A DNA stretch of 64,000 nt from Paulownia fortunei (Eukaryota; Streptophyta; Magnoliopsida; Lamiales; Paulowniaceae), in assembly GCA_019321725.1 (NCBI GenBank), contig CM033118.1, positions 15,278,071 through 15,342,070 of the forward strand. The letters run 5' to 3'. The notes beneath the pieces were generated by a model. It did not search any database, was not told the origin of the DNA, and saw nothing but the letters and a program-made list of their open reading frames with translations. Below are positions 34,809-46,694 of the stretch, one piece after another (the first letter of the stretch is position 1; each line of letters starts with the position of its first letter). Position numbers and translations under genes: made by a program.

Positions 34809-37799
34809 ATGTTAGAGCGACTTTTGGAAACCTTTTTCTCTAAGGTAGGGAAGCAGCTGGTAGATTATGCACACAACACCGTCAAGAGCATAAAGGACTT
34901 CCAATCCACTTTAGATTCTTTGCAAAGAAACTTAAAGTCGTTGAGTTCGAAAGCATCAGATGTTGAGGAGCAAATCAAGAATGCAGAGCTATCGGGTAGA
35001 AAGAAAAGAAAAAGAGAAGTTGAGAATTGGTTGACTGAGGTACTAATAATTGAAAATGAATTTCTTAAATTGGAGAATGAAGTGCAATCAAGAGGATTTA
35101 TTAGCAGGTTCTTTGGTGGAGATCGAGCATTAAAATTGAATCAAAGGGTAGATGAACTTGTTGAGCAAAGTAGACATTTTGGTGAACTTCTACTTGATGT
35201 TTATGAAACTAGAGGGGAGGCATTGTTGACAACTAGGCTAGTCGGCGAAGCAATTGAGAAAAATTTGGAAAGAATTTGGAAATTCTTGGTGACTGATAAA
35301 GTGTCGAGCATTGGCATATATGGTATGGGCGGTGTGGGTAAGACGACTTTGACGAAGCACATCCACAACCGACTCCTAGAAAAAACTCAAGAACGTGTTT
35401 TTTGGGTCACAATCTCTCAAGAGTGTACCATAATGATGTTTCAAGATAAAATAGCCCATGTCTTAGGCCTGAACTTGTCTGATGAGGATGATGAAGACAA
35501 AAGAGCAGCAAGATTGAACCGAGCATTGTCCCTAAGAAAGAACATTGTGCTCATATTAGATGATTTGTGGAAAAATATCAGCTTGGAAAAGGTGGGAGAT
35601 CCACTTCGTGCGGAGGGTTGCAGATTGATTATAACAACTCGCTCATTGGAAGTGTGTCATCAAATCGGTTGCCAAGAAATAATTAAAGTGAAAACACTAT
35701 ATACGGATGAGGCATGGAACTTATTCAGAGGAACACTTGGACGAGGCATGACACTACCTCTTGAAGTACAAGAAATTGCCAAGTCTATGGCAAAAGTGTG
35801 TGATGGTTTGCCCCTGGGGATCATCACTGTAGCTGGAAGCATGAGGGGTGAGACTGCCATTCATGTGTGGAGAAATGCATCGGTAAAACTACAGAAATCT
35901 GTTATGGGGCAAGATGACATGGAAGATCAGGTTTTTAAGGTTCTTAGATACAGTTTTGATCAACTGAATCCAAATCATCAAATACAAGGAAAGAATAATG
36001 AGTACACAGATTTACAACTTTGTTTCCTTCATTGCTCTTTGTACCCCAAAGACTACCCAATATCTAGAGAAGAATTAGTCAGAAAATTCATTTCAGAGGA
36101 GTTGATGGATAAAAGAAAGAGTATGAAAGCACAACTTGACCAGGGACATTCCATACTTGATAAATTAGTGAATGTCTGCTTACTTGAAAGTCTTCAATAT
36201 GATTACGTGAAGATGCATGATCTAGTCAGAGCCATGGCATTGAAGATTACAAAAGGTAAAACTATGGTAGTATCTGGGTACCACTCTTTTAAGGAAATTC
36301 CGAATGAAGAAGATTGGACAAAGGATCTTGAGAAGATGTCCTTGATGCACAATTTCATAGAGGAATTTCCACCTGGAATGTCTCCAAATTGTCCTAAGCT
36401 CTCAACATTGCTTTTGCAAAGTAATTTATATTTGAAGTTTCTTCCAGATTCGTTTTTCTCACAAATGCATGGCCTATGCACTCTTAATTTGTCGGGAACT
36501 GCTATAACGGAGTTGCCAAATTCTTTATCTGACCTGGAGAGCCTTAAGGCCCTGTTCCTCCGAGGTTGTAGGAAGCTTGTATATGTGCCCTACATGGGAA
36601 AGCTAAAAGCACTAGGGGGACTGGACCTTTCAGGTACAGCAATTTTGGAAGTGCCTCAAGGAATGGAAAATCTTGTCAACCTCAAATGCCTCTCAATAAA
36701 TGCGAGTTACTTGCAGATGTTTCCGACAGGTTTGTTACTCAAATTCCCATATCTTCAATGCCTCAATTTTCCATGTCAAATAGAAGTACCGTTAGAAGAA
36801 ATTGAGAGGTTGAAACAACTGGAGGAGTTTTCGGGGCGAGTAAAAGATGTGGGTGATTTTAATTGGTTCATTGGAACTAAACAAAATCGGGTTTACGACA
36901 CTTTCTATAGCATCCAAGTGGGATTGACTTATAATGGGTTTTTCTCTAAATGTTATAATCAATTGATTTTGCATCGATATGATCTCAAGAAAGGAGAAGA
37001 GAAAGATGTGACTATGTTGGCACATGACACCCAACACTTAATATTCCATCACTGTGAGGGTCTCAACAACTGCTTATTGGATGATTTTCCACGATTGAAC
37101 AATCCCAGATCTCTTAAGACTTTAAAAGTTTCTAATTGTGAAGGAATAGAGTGCATTTTGACAAATGAGCAATTGATGGCACCACAAGAATTAGAATCTC
37201 GATTCCAGATTCTTGAAGAAATTGTGCTGATCGACTTGTCGGATTTTATGGGTGTCATCCACAAGATGGAAATAAGAGGTGTAGTACAGGCATCACCTCC
37301 ACTGGCTGTATTTTACTCTCTTAGACAATTGTCCATTTCTCATTGTAACAAGATGAGGAAGCTAGGGTTACCAGTGTCGGAATTCCCAAACCTTGAATGT
37401 ATCTCTGTTCAATGTTGTTTTGCAATAGAAGAGATAATAACAGTAGCAGATGAAGACGGAAGAGGAGAAGGAGAAGCACATGTCGTCTCTCTCCCCAAAT
37501 TAAAAGAGATGCACCTGTGTTGGTTGCCAAGACTGAAGAGCATCTGCAAGGCAACAATGATTTGTAATTCCATTCAGACAATTGGTTTGAAGGGGTGTCC
37601 AACATTAAACAAGTTGCCTTTGTATTTTCCAGCATGCACTACTGATCTCCATGGACAACCATATTCTTATTCCCCTCCACCAGCTCTTACAGAAATCAGA
37701 ATACTCCAAAGAGAGAAAGGATGGTGGGAATCATTGGAGTGGGAGCATCCCACACACTACCATCTCCTTCAACCCTTCCTTCTATGTTTTTGGTCGTAG
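34809..37799 (+). CDS. CC-NB-LRR disease resistance protein, RPS2/RPS5-like
   Basis: Intronless coding region of 996 aa. Order: coiled coil (about 1-130, no EDVID motif, as in the G10-type CC of RPS2/RPS5 relatives), P-loop GMGGVGKTT (172-180), RNBS-A VFWVTISQEC, kinase 2 VLILDDLW (247-254), RNBS-B CRLIITTRS, GLPLG (333-337), RNBS-D CFLHCSLYPKDY, MHD (469-471), then leucine-rich repeats to about 970. All nucleotide-binding motifs are intact, so an ATP/ADP-switching intracellular immune receptor is expected. The start is set at 34809 by comparison with the paralogue at 52784; an in-frame ATG at 34791 exists but would be removed if the TGTGCAG acceptor is used. The paralogue 15 kb downstream is broken, making this the likely functional member. 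The ligand is unknown. Confidence 0.93.
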   Translation: MLERLLETFFSKVGKQLVDYAHNTVKSIKDFQSTLDSLQRNLKSLSSKASDVEEQIKNAELSGRKKRKREVENWLTEVLIIENEFLKLENEVQSRGFISRFFGGDRALKLNQRVDELVEQSRHFGELLLDVYETRGEALLTTRLVGEAIEKNLERIWKFLVTDKVSSIGIYGMGGVGKTTLTKHIHNRLLEKTQERVFWVTISQECTIMMFQDKIAHVLGLNLSDEDDEDKRAARLNRALSLRKNIVLILDDLWKNISLEKVGDPLRAEGCRLIITTRSLEVCHQIGCQEIIKVKTLYTDEAWNLFRGTLGRGMTLPLEVQEIAKSMAKVCDGLPLGIITVAGSMRGETAIHVWRNASVKLQKSVMGQDDMEDQVFKVLRYSFDQLNPNHQIQGKNNEYTDLQLCFLHCSLYPKDYPISREELVRKFISEELMDKRKSMKAQLDQGHSILDKLVNVCLLESLQYDYVKMHDLVRAMALKITKGKTMVVSGYHSFKEIPNEEDWTKDLEKMSLMHNFIEEFPPGMSPNCPKLSTLLLQSNLYLKFLPDSFFSQMHGLCTLNLSGTAITELPNSLSDLESLKALFLRGCRKLVYVPYMGKLKALGGLDLSGTAILEVPQGMENLVNLKCLSINASYLQMFPTGLLLKFPYLQCLNFPCQIEVPLEEIERLKQLEEFSGRVKDVGDFNWFIGTKQNRVYDTFYSIQVGLTYNGFFSKCYNQLILHRYDLKKGEEKDVTMLAHDTQHLIFHHCEGLNNCLLDDFPRLNNPRSLKTLKVSNCEGIECILTNEQLMAPQELESRFQILEEIVLIDLSDFMGVIHKMEIRGVVQASPPLAVFYSLRQLSISHCNKMRKLGLPVSEFPNLECISVQCCFAIEEIITVADEDGRGEGEAHVVSLPKLKEMHLCWLPRLKSICKATMICNSIQTIGLKGCPTLNKLPLYFPACTTDLHGQPYSYSPPPALTEIRILQREKGWWESLEWEHPTHYHLLQPFLLCFWS

Positions 37800-37919
37800 T
37801 GAAGACCAGCTCTTTGATCGAAGACACTTTTCATTTTTCATTTTCATGTTTTATAAGTTGGATTCACTATTTTTTTTTTAAAACAATAGTCTACTTCTAT
37901 TTCAATTGGTCAAGGACTC

Positions 37920-37925
37920 AATAAA
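37920..37925 (+). terminator. Candidate polyadenylation signal of the NLR
   Basis: AATAAA 121 bases after the stop codon at 37799, in a T-rich context. Confidence 0.4.
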
Positions 37926-39700
37926 ATTGTTGAACAGTGACAAATGTAATATAGCTAGATGCCAACTATATGTTTTTCTAACAATTTAATACTTATTAAT
38001 TAGATTGTTGTGCCAATAAAAAAATTCATATTAATATTTTTCAAAAGAAAGAGCTAAATTAAACTAATATCTGTTGGGAGGAGGAGGTTGGGTCACTTAA
38101 TTCATGAGTTTTAGGATTCAAAGTATCGGAAATAATTTATGACTCAGAATACTAAAAGTGCTAAATAATAATTAATATATGTAGGACTCCACACAAAACA
38201 AGACGTAATCGAGAAGTAATTATTTATAATTCATGTTTAAGTCCGATCAATCATTAATATTTCGCTACTATTAATTCAGTACTAATGATGCCCACAACGT
38301 GAATCAGTGAATCTTTTCACAAATTTTTTCATATTTTTCGCATTTAACAATACTGAACATTTATATTAACGTAAAAAAAAAGGCTCTATATTTTTTATAT
38401 TTAAGTTGAGATGTAATGCTTTTGTTTTTAACTGTCCATATTCATTTTTCGTTGATCACTATATATTTTTTTTTAAAAAAAGGTGATTGGCATATCTTAA
38501 ATAAAAGCTCCTAGGGTAATCGACCATATGCCAAAATTTTAAATTTTCGACTTTATAACATGACAATGCTTTAGAAAAAGTGATTATTTATAAATTGATT
38601 ATTCCATAATTTATTATTCAAATAATTATAACTAAACAAACAGTTTAAACCAAACAGATAAAAAAAAACAATAAAAATTACAGTTTTACACAGCATTAGA
38701 TCAAATATTGCCTTACGGCTCCATTTTTAGGGCGGTGGGCATTTAAAGATATTTGTTTGCAGGACAAAAAGGCCATTACTGCTAATTGATTGGTGGAGAC
38801 TTAAAATCAGCTTGTATTCAAAGGAAATGTGCCTTTCCAAGGGATTTTGAATCTAGATATGCTTTAATTAATGGTCCAGTCTTTAAAACGAAAAATCACC
38901 AGGAAATTAAGAGGATTTTAATCCAGATGTTCACATTCAAACTTTTGCAACAAGTTTCCCTATTCCCCCCTCTGTAGCATTGTAAGAACAACACAATCCA
39001 TGCTCCCCAAAACACAAAGAAATTCCAAGTCCGCTAGTGATCATAACACCGGAGCACGAATCCCAAGTTCCGCCTGTCATATAAAGTGACATGCAAATTA
39101 GAACTCAAAGCGACGGCCCACGTGACTACGAGAGGAATGACAATGCCACGAATTTTTTTGAATAAAATATGTTCAATTTTTTTTCGAATTTTTTTGAATA
39201 AAATATGTTCAATTTTTTTTCGTGAAGAATATTTACTCTTTTTGTATAAACCATATTAACTCTTTTTTGCATACATTGATGAGATAAAGCTTCAACATGT
39301 AAAATTATTGGATACACAATTAAGGTTCTCTGAGTATATGTATAATTTTATTAATAATAAAAATGATGACACTGAATTAGAGAGTAATGGAGAAGAGCAA
39401 ACATTTTTATCTGATGATGATACTAGCTAATTTGATGGTATCAACTATTAACTTTTATTTTACTTCATTTTGTTAAGTATTTTTACTTATTTAGCTCCAT
39501 TGAATAATATGTTAATTATTGAATATTTTCAACTCAATTATGATTTCACATATCATTGTTGAAGAGTTATCATAAATTTGAATATTACTTAGTTGTTGTT
39601 GTAATCTACTGATCATTTTAAACAAAATGCTAGATATATAAAGTTTGTTGCATTGTCTTATTAAATGTCTGGTATTTTTATCTTTTGATTATGTTTAATA
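37926..39700. other. Intergenic with a 36-bp tandem duplication
   Basis: No gene is supported. A 36-bp unit (CGAATTTTTTTGAATAAAAT...) occurs twice exactly at 39149-39184 and 39185-39220. The stretch 38760-39125 has a more even composition and ends in a G-box (CACGTG, 39119-39124), but no recognisable product. From about 39340 the text may already belong to the CACTA element. Confidence 0.4.
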
Positions 39701-39839
39701 AATGAATTTTCTTTTTTTCAGTCACTCGCTAGCAGAACTATCTAATTTGCCTTTTACTACAGTTGGACAGTAAGTTTTTTAAATAGTTTAAATAAAAATT
39801 ATATTAATTGTTATGTGTCTAACCAGATGTTTATCTTTT

Positions 39840-41330
39840 GTAGGTATACCTCCTAAACGGATTGAGGATCAACCCGTTTTAATCCAACTTCCACATACAT
39901 GCATATGGGGGTACATCTGATGGTTTGTTTCACTTTATAAAACTTTTTTATTATTTTTGTTATATAATATTTATATTGAACAATAATCTAACACTTTTGT
40001 TAATGTTTTGCAGCTCCTATACAAAAAAAATATAGAGAGATAGGAGCAAGATACGGAGATAGGCTCAGACGCCAGCTAGAATTCGGGGGAAAGATCTCCC
40101 TCACATTTCACAAGTGTCATGGTCGTCCTATAGGGACAAATGCGGCATCTTTTATGATCGAGTTCGGTGTTGCCGTGAAGAAGTTTGCATCGCTCCAAGT
40201 GACTGATTGGAGAAAGATTACAGAGGAGCAGAAGCGGCCTATTTTTGATCGGTTATCGGTTAATACAAGTATTCAAATTGTATTTATTAGTTTAAGTTCT
40301 ATTTTATATGTTAAATGTTGAAAAATCTTTTGTTTTTATTTGTAGGATATATTTACTGTAAACTTTGGTACAAGACTAGAGTCGGTTAGGAATGAGGCCG
40401 ATAAACTGATGAGTGCTTGATATCGCGACCATCGCCAGAAGATACACAAATATTACAAGAGTCTCACACACCTATCTTAGGATGATCGACTAAAACAATT
40501 GCCCAATAATTTATGTGAGACTTCGGCGGATTGGGAGTATATGTGCAGATTGTTCGAGTTTGATGAATTTAAGGTAATAGTATTTGACATTATTTTAACT
40601 AAAATGATGACTAAATGAGGTACTATGTATTATACTTGGTCACTTATCTATTATCACCATCTTATTCATATTTATTATTTCTTGTTTCTTTACTTATATT
40701 TATTTAAGTCTCTTAAATATTTTAGTAATTTGGTGAAAACATGAAGAACTCATAGTTATGTAACTTAGTTAAATCTTATATTTAGTATTAATTAACTTTT
40801 TTATTATAAATTATTTTTTTCTTTTTTGTAGAAACGTTCAGAAATCAACTCCACAAATCATGCTAAGTTGCCATATAATCATCGCGGAGGTTCAAAGTCT
40901 TTTCTGCATTATAGTTATGACGATGTAAGTGTAAACTATTTAGTTTCAATGAAATTATTATTTGATTCGTCTTTAATATAATGAAATGTTATTTGCAGGT
41001 CGATATATCTATCAGAAAGGACCGAATCACCATATTTAATGAAACATACTATAGCTCTACGAAAGGGTGGATAGGAGAGAGAGTTGAGAGTGCACATGTA
41101 AGTATTGAATATATTTAGTTGTTTTGGTTCCTAAATATTTTGAACTATATATTTAAGTGTTTAACATATTTATTAATTTTAGAATGAGATAGTGCGATTT
41201 CGAGAGGAGTACTGACATATACAAACACAGACTCAAACTCAGACAGATACTGGGGATGACGCTCACAATCTAGATGACAACTTAGAGAGCAGTTGGAGTC
41301 CACACAGAATGAGTTGCATAGCACTAAGGC
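39840..41330 (+). pseudogene. CACTA (En/Spm) transposase-family remnant, Transposase_24 type
   Basis: Several exon-like blocks with good splice borders read in order as a Ptta/En/Spm Transposase_24 protein. 40013-40260 includes GRPIGTNAASFMIEFGVAVK and VTDWRKITEEQK. 40346-40572 includes KIHKYYKSLTHLS and SADWEYMCRLFE, ending AAG|GTAATA. 40832-40925 has AKLPYNHRGGSKSF, ending GAT|GTAAGT. 40999-41100 has YSSTKGWIGERVE, ending CAT|GTAAGT, and a last block starts at 41183. In-frame stops (near 40418, 40478 and 41213) show it is dead. This family supplies the second protein of CACTA elements; the catalytic transposase itself is not seen. Confidence 0.75.
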
Positions 41331-41724
41331 TGAATTACAAGCAATAAAGGTCGACCATTATGCGATGATCCAGGCTTTTGAGAGGATAGTTTCAGGTCTA
41401 CTACAGTCGCTCGTCTAACAACCCTCATCCTCCTCAGTTCCGCCACCTCCACAGTTATAGTGTAGTTTAAGTATATAAAATTGTATTTTTTTATATTTTG
41501 TTTAATGTATATATTAAACATTTTATTGTATATATGTTTAATGTGTCGTTTTATTATGTTTAATTTGTTGAATTTTAATAGTTGTTGGAAGTTTAATGTT
41601 GTGGTTGTGATTACTGTGATTGGAGTTATGACTATTATGGGTTGAACAACATATTGAAAAAACAGGTTGCAAAAATACTGGGAAATGATTGAAATAACAA
41701 AAAATATTAAAAAAAATACTAAAA

Positions 41725-42198
41725 ATTAGCGACGAAATTAAGATCTTTCGTCGCTAAAAGGCAATCATATTGGTGACGAACAATTTGTGTACTCGTTGCT
41801 AAGTTAGCGACGAAATAAGAAATTTGCCGCCAAAGTTTTTATTTATTTATTTATTTTGAATAATTTTGCGATGAAAATGTTACAAATTTCATCGCTAAAT
41901 TTTTTTATTTTCACGACGAAGAATCTAATTCGTCGCTAAAATTAAATTATTATTATTTTTTTATTTAACGACGAACTATTTTCCAACCATTCATCGCTAA
42001 CAATAATGTTAGCTATAAAAATTGTTGTCTCAGCCACAACAAGAAATCGTCGCTAACTTGACGACAAAACGTCAATTTCGTCGCTAAGTGTAATGACGAT
42101 ATTAGTGACGAAAAATATTTATTGCAAATATAACTTCGCGACGAATTTTATTTTAACGATAAAATATTGTGTCGCTAAAAATCGTATTTGCTATAGTA
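41725..42198 (+). repeat. CACTA subterminal repeat array and right end
   Basis: A dense set of TTAGCGACGAA / TTCGTCGCTAA motifs in both orientations, a dozen or more with variants, over 470 bp. This is the arrangement CACTA transposases bind near element ends. The array finishes with TTTGCTATAGTA at 42187-42198, whose reverse complement TACTATAGCAAA differs by one base from a CACTA-type terminus. The left end was not located. Confidence 0.7.
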
Positions 42199-42199
42199 A

Positions 42200-43689
42200 A
42201 TCTATATAATGTAATGATATACATAAGCCATCCAACTAAACACATAATTAAAAAATATTTTACAAGAGTTAACGGACATTGAATTAATATTAAATATGCA
42301 AATCAAGTTAACTACTAAAAGAATAAGTGATCAACAGACTAGATAAAATTGATGTGAGAATTATTAAAATTTTCACTATAAATTAGTCTAAACAAAATTT
42401 TTAAAATATATTATTATGTACACAATTCTTGCAATGGATTATATATTTTCAGTTTTTTTTTTTGGGTGAGGCTAATCTTTTTGGTTAATCAAGATAAAAA
42501 TTAAATATTTTACACACAATTAGTTTTGAATAGTATTTCACACACAGTCGATTTTTCGCATATATTTTAAATAACATCCGAATTTCACCACAAAAATTGA
42601 TAGAAAGATGTTCATACGATTTTTTCTTTTAAATCTTACAATGATAATCTATTCACTTCTAATTCTTAAATATGCATATTATATTTTATTTGGTAAAATT
42701 AAATACTATTATATTGATAACATATACTTGAAATTTTCTAATAATATAACTCCATAAAAGTAAAATATGAAAATATTATGTTGAAACAAAAATGATTGAA
42801 AATACAATATAATTAAAGGAAGAACAATAATTCTAAAACTAAAAAATGCTATGAGATTTAATCTTTAATTTTTGAAAGTTATATTAAAATTTACTCAGAT
42901 GTTAAGTGTGATATTTCTAATACAATAATTTTTTTAGTCTTTCTTTTGTTTTATTTTGAATTTTCATCTTATTAGTTAGGCCTAATAAAAAAAACATCAA
43001 AAGAAAAACCAACAAAGGTAAAACAATTTTTTTTTTAATTTTTCTACTTTTTTATATTCAATATAATATTAATATAAGTATTACATTTATATCTCTATTA
43101 GATTATGTTAAAAAATTTAAAAATAATTTATCAGATAATTTGAAGATCCAGTTAGTTATTGAATTGCAACAGACATTACCATAAATATTGTGATATACAC
43201 ATATATTTTTTATTATATCAGACACAATAAGAACTTAAAGTTGACAATCAAATAAATAAATTGACTAATATCATTAATAGATATTAGTGTTCATACTTTT
43301 GAAATTCCAACCAATCAATAATCAAACTAATAAATTAATTGATATCATTAATATAAATTATAACTCATGCTTTTGAAATTCCAATCAATCAAATAAATAA
43401 ATTGATATCATTAATATAAATTATTTAATTAAACAAATATTAAATTACTTAATTGTCCTTAAAAATTACTTATTATCAAAGGATATTTTTGTCTAATCAA
43501 AATTTTCAAAAAATCTTCAAAGCTATTCACACTTTTAACAGTGGTATAGATATAGATATGGATAATAGGACTAAAACAAATCTCCCAAAATTGAAGGTCA
43601 GCTACATTGTTGCGAAAGGATATTATTAGCGAGAGTTAACATTTCACCAGACAATTGGATATTATTAGCTCTAGGTGCACAATTGGAGC

Positions 43690-43690
<1 letters not shown>
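42200..43690. other. AT-rich intergenic DNA with a short tandem repeat
   Basis: No gene. Around 43250-43435 a unit of roughly 80 bp, containing TTGATATCATTAATATAAAT and CTTTTGAAATTCCAA, is repeated two to three times with changes. Confidence 0.45.

Positions 43691-43691
<1 letters not shown>

Positions 43692-43734
<43 letters not shown>
43692..43734. repeat. (TTA)n microsatellite
   Basis: About 14 uninterrupted TTA units. The poly-asparagine and poly-tyrosine reading frames across it are artefacts. Confidence 0.95.
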
Positions 43735-43737
<3 letters not shown>

Positions 43738-44243
43738 AAAGATTTATTGAATTTAACTCATGAAGTAATGGGTCGTCATCGCACATGGAGCTTTCATATA
43801 ATTTTTTATTTAAAAAAAATTAAAAAATTTATTTGCAATAAAGCCTTCAGATTTATTTATTTTTTTGTTATATAAAATTTACTTAATTTGTCATATGCAA
43901 TGACATCCTTGATTTTTCAAAAAAATAAAATTGCTACAGTTACACCTTCTTACTTTTTCTTAACAAATACTCGCCGTAAAGTAGTAAAGAATTCCTTATA
44001 ATATCTCTCTCAAAAGTAGATAAAACTAGATCTGACCACGGGTCGGGTTCAAACCGGATCCGGCCTGTGGTTGACCCGTGGTCAACGGGTCAAAATTCGT
44101 TGACCACGGGTCCGACCCCCGAACCTGTGAACCGCCGGGTCAGCCCGGCGGTTCAAGTCGGGTCGGCTCGGCGGTCCGACCCGGACTGAACCGCCGGGCT
44201 GACCCGACGGTTCAAGAAAAAAAAAAAAGAAAGAAAAAATGAC

Positions 44244-44340
44244 AGAGCCGTTGCCAATGGCAACGGCTCTCTTGTGGCAACGGTCAAATTTTTGACCGTT
44301 GCCACCAAAGTCAAATGGTCAAATTTTGATCGTTTGACTT
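44244..44340 (+). repeat. Three consecutive hairpins in the hAT 5' region
   Basis: Perfect 12-bp arms around AAT (44244-44270), perfect 14-bp arms around TT (44275-44304), then an imperfect hairpin GTCAAATGG..TTTGAC (about 44311-44340). They sit between the subterminal repeats and the transposase promoter region. Confidence 0.8.
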
Positions 44341-44582
44341 TTTTTAATTTTTTTTTTTTAATTTCTTCTATAAATACCCATCAATTCTTCATTTTTTCCA
44401 CACTTCAACTCTCAACTCTCAACTATCTAATTCTCAATTCTCTAATCTTCACTCATAATTATTCATTCTCAATTCTATATTATTTTAATTCTTTCATTAA
44501 TTTTTTTTCATATTTCATTTATTTCATCTTTAATTATTTATTATTCAATTCTATATACTAAATTTTTATCATTTATCAAAAA

Positions 44583-46694
44583 ATGCCCGGTTCAAGCAAT
44601 AGAGGTAAGGGAAAGATGCCCGCAACCGACGAGCAACCAAGGTTCAACATCGATTGTGAAGTTGAGTTAAGTGATGAAGAGCAAACTCACTTGTATACTA
44701 CTCAAGAAACAATGAGTGATGCTCACACTCGATCTATTCCATCTCTCAAATCTTCTATTTTTACTAAATATTTTGATAAAATGACACTTCCAAATGGAGA
44801 GATGCGAGCAAAGTGTAAATATTGTTCGCAATCTTACAAATTTCAATCCGGAGGCGGTTATGGATCCTTGAAAAGACATGTGGAGAAGAAGCATCCAATA
44901 GAATTTGGCATTGATCGTACCCAAACTCAAATGCCATCATTCGCTTCTTCCGGCGCCGGTGGAGGTAATGATCTTTATTTATTTAAATATAATGATGTTA
45001 GATGTAGAGAAAATTTAGCTAGATTTATTTCTGTTGAACATCTTAGTTTTAGTTTTGCAAATAAATTCTTTTTTAATGAATTAATTCAAACAACATATAA
45101 TCTGGCAGCTAAAGGTGTTCCACGAACCACACTAACACGCTATGTAAAAAAATTATATAATAAATCTAAAAAAGAGTTAAAAGAATTATTAAATAATGTA
45201 AATAATAAAATTTCTTTATGTAGTGATATTTGGAGTGATCATTGGCAAATACATTCATATATGGGTATTACATGTCATTGGATTGATAATTCTTGGACAC
45301 TTCAAAAAAGATTACTTGCATTTAGAGTTTTTGATAGTCCACACACAACGGCAAATATTTCACAAATTATATTTTTAATATTAGAAGAATATAATTTAGT
45401 TAATAAAATTTTTTCAATATCATTTGACAATGCTGCAGCTAATAATGCTAGTATTGGTGATCTTAAAGTTGTATGTGAACCATCAATTGGTGGTAAATTT
45501 TTTCATATTAGATGTATATGTCATATTTTAAATTTATGTGTACAAGATGGCTTAAAAGTTTTAGATAATTAACTTAAACCAATTAGACAAGCATTTTTTT
45601 TATTTATGGACACATCCACATATTAATAAACAATGGTTTAGATTTTGTAAGGCTAATGGTGTAAGGCCTAAAAAATTTCCACGGGATGTTCCAACCCGTT
45701 GGAATTCAACATATAGATTATTAGAAGAATCTATCGACTATAAAGATTTATTATGTCAATTTTTTGTACAAATGATTTCTACTCCTTTTCATTTATATCC
45801 ACATCATTGGACAGTATGTGAAAAAATTTGTAATATTTTAAAAATATTTAATGATGCTACTTTACAATTATCTAGTGTTTATTCCCCAACTTCTCATTTA
45901 GTATTATTAAATTATTGTAATATTGCATCAGTTTTACATGAAAATATTAACTCCAAGATAAAAATTTAGTAAATTGTACTTTATCAATGCAGTTGAAATG
46001 GAAAAAATATTTTTATGAAATTCCAGATATTAATTTAATTGCTGTTGTTTTTTATCCTAGACTTAAATTAGATGGTTTACAAGACTTGTTATTAATTTAT
46101 TACAATGCTTTAACACGTAATGAAAATGATTATACTATAGATATTAATAATATTATATTTAAAATTAGAACACTTTTAAATGAATTTTATAATGAATACA
46201 GTTCCAAATATGGTCCACAATCAATTCAAGTTGATATACATAAAACTAGTAGTAGTAGTGGTTTTAAACTTACGGCAGCACAACTTTTACTTAGGGAACG
46301 AACTAAACGTCCTCGAGGATCCTCAAGTTCTAGCCAAGAACTTGAGAGTTATTTTAATGTTTCATTTGAGTTTAATGATACAAATGACGATGGAGAGTTC
46401 GATATTTTGCGATGGTGGTCGCAAAAGGAGCAAACGTATCCAATTTTGTCCGTGATGGTGAAGGAGATACTTACTTCACCTGCTTCAACCGTTGCAGTGG
46501 AACAAGTTTTCAGTGCGGGAGGTAATATATGGAGTGAGAAACGCTCAACGTTGTCTCCTGAAAATTTAGAAGCCCAAGTATGTCTTGATGATTGGATCAA
46601 GGCCTCAGTACGAAGACAAGATCAGCCGGATTCAGAGGAAGATCAAGAGGAGGACATAGATGGAACAACGACGGGAACGGGTGGGAGTGATTGA
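44583..46694 (+). pseudogene. hAT transposase, frameshifted
   Basis: The first block (44583-45572) carries a BED zinc finger (CKYC...SLKRHVEKKHP, about residues 78-105) and the start of the RNase H-like core (CSDIWSDHW, FDNAAANN). A TAA at 45570-45572 and a frame change in the T run near 45595 interrupt it. The middle continues in another frame (PRDVPTRWNSTYRLLEESID, to 45969), and a second shift near 45960 returns to the first frame. The last block (45987-46694) ends with the hAT dimerisation domain (FDILRWWSQKEQTYPILSVM, STVAVEQVFSAGG). The pieces together cover a typical Ac/hAT transposase of about 700 residues. Not functional as written. Confidence 0.88.

Noticed and set aside
24054..37799. 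Functional EXO70-NLR guard pair
   Set aside because: Proximity (about 8 kb, no shared promoter or fusion) is the only argument; EXO70 domains fused to NLRs are known from grasses, but nothing in this sequence supports a link.
43598..43875. Poly-asparagine and poly-tyrosine frames
   Set aside because: Products of the TTA microsatellite.
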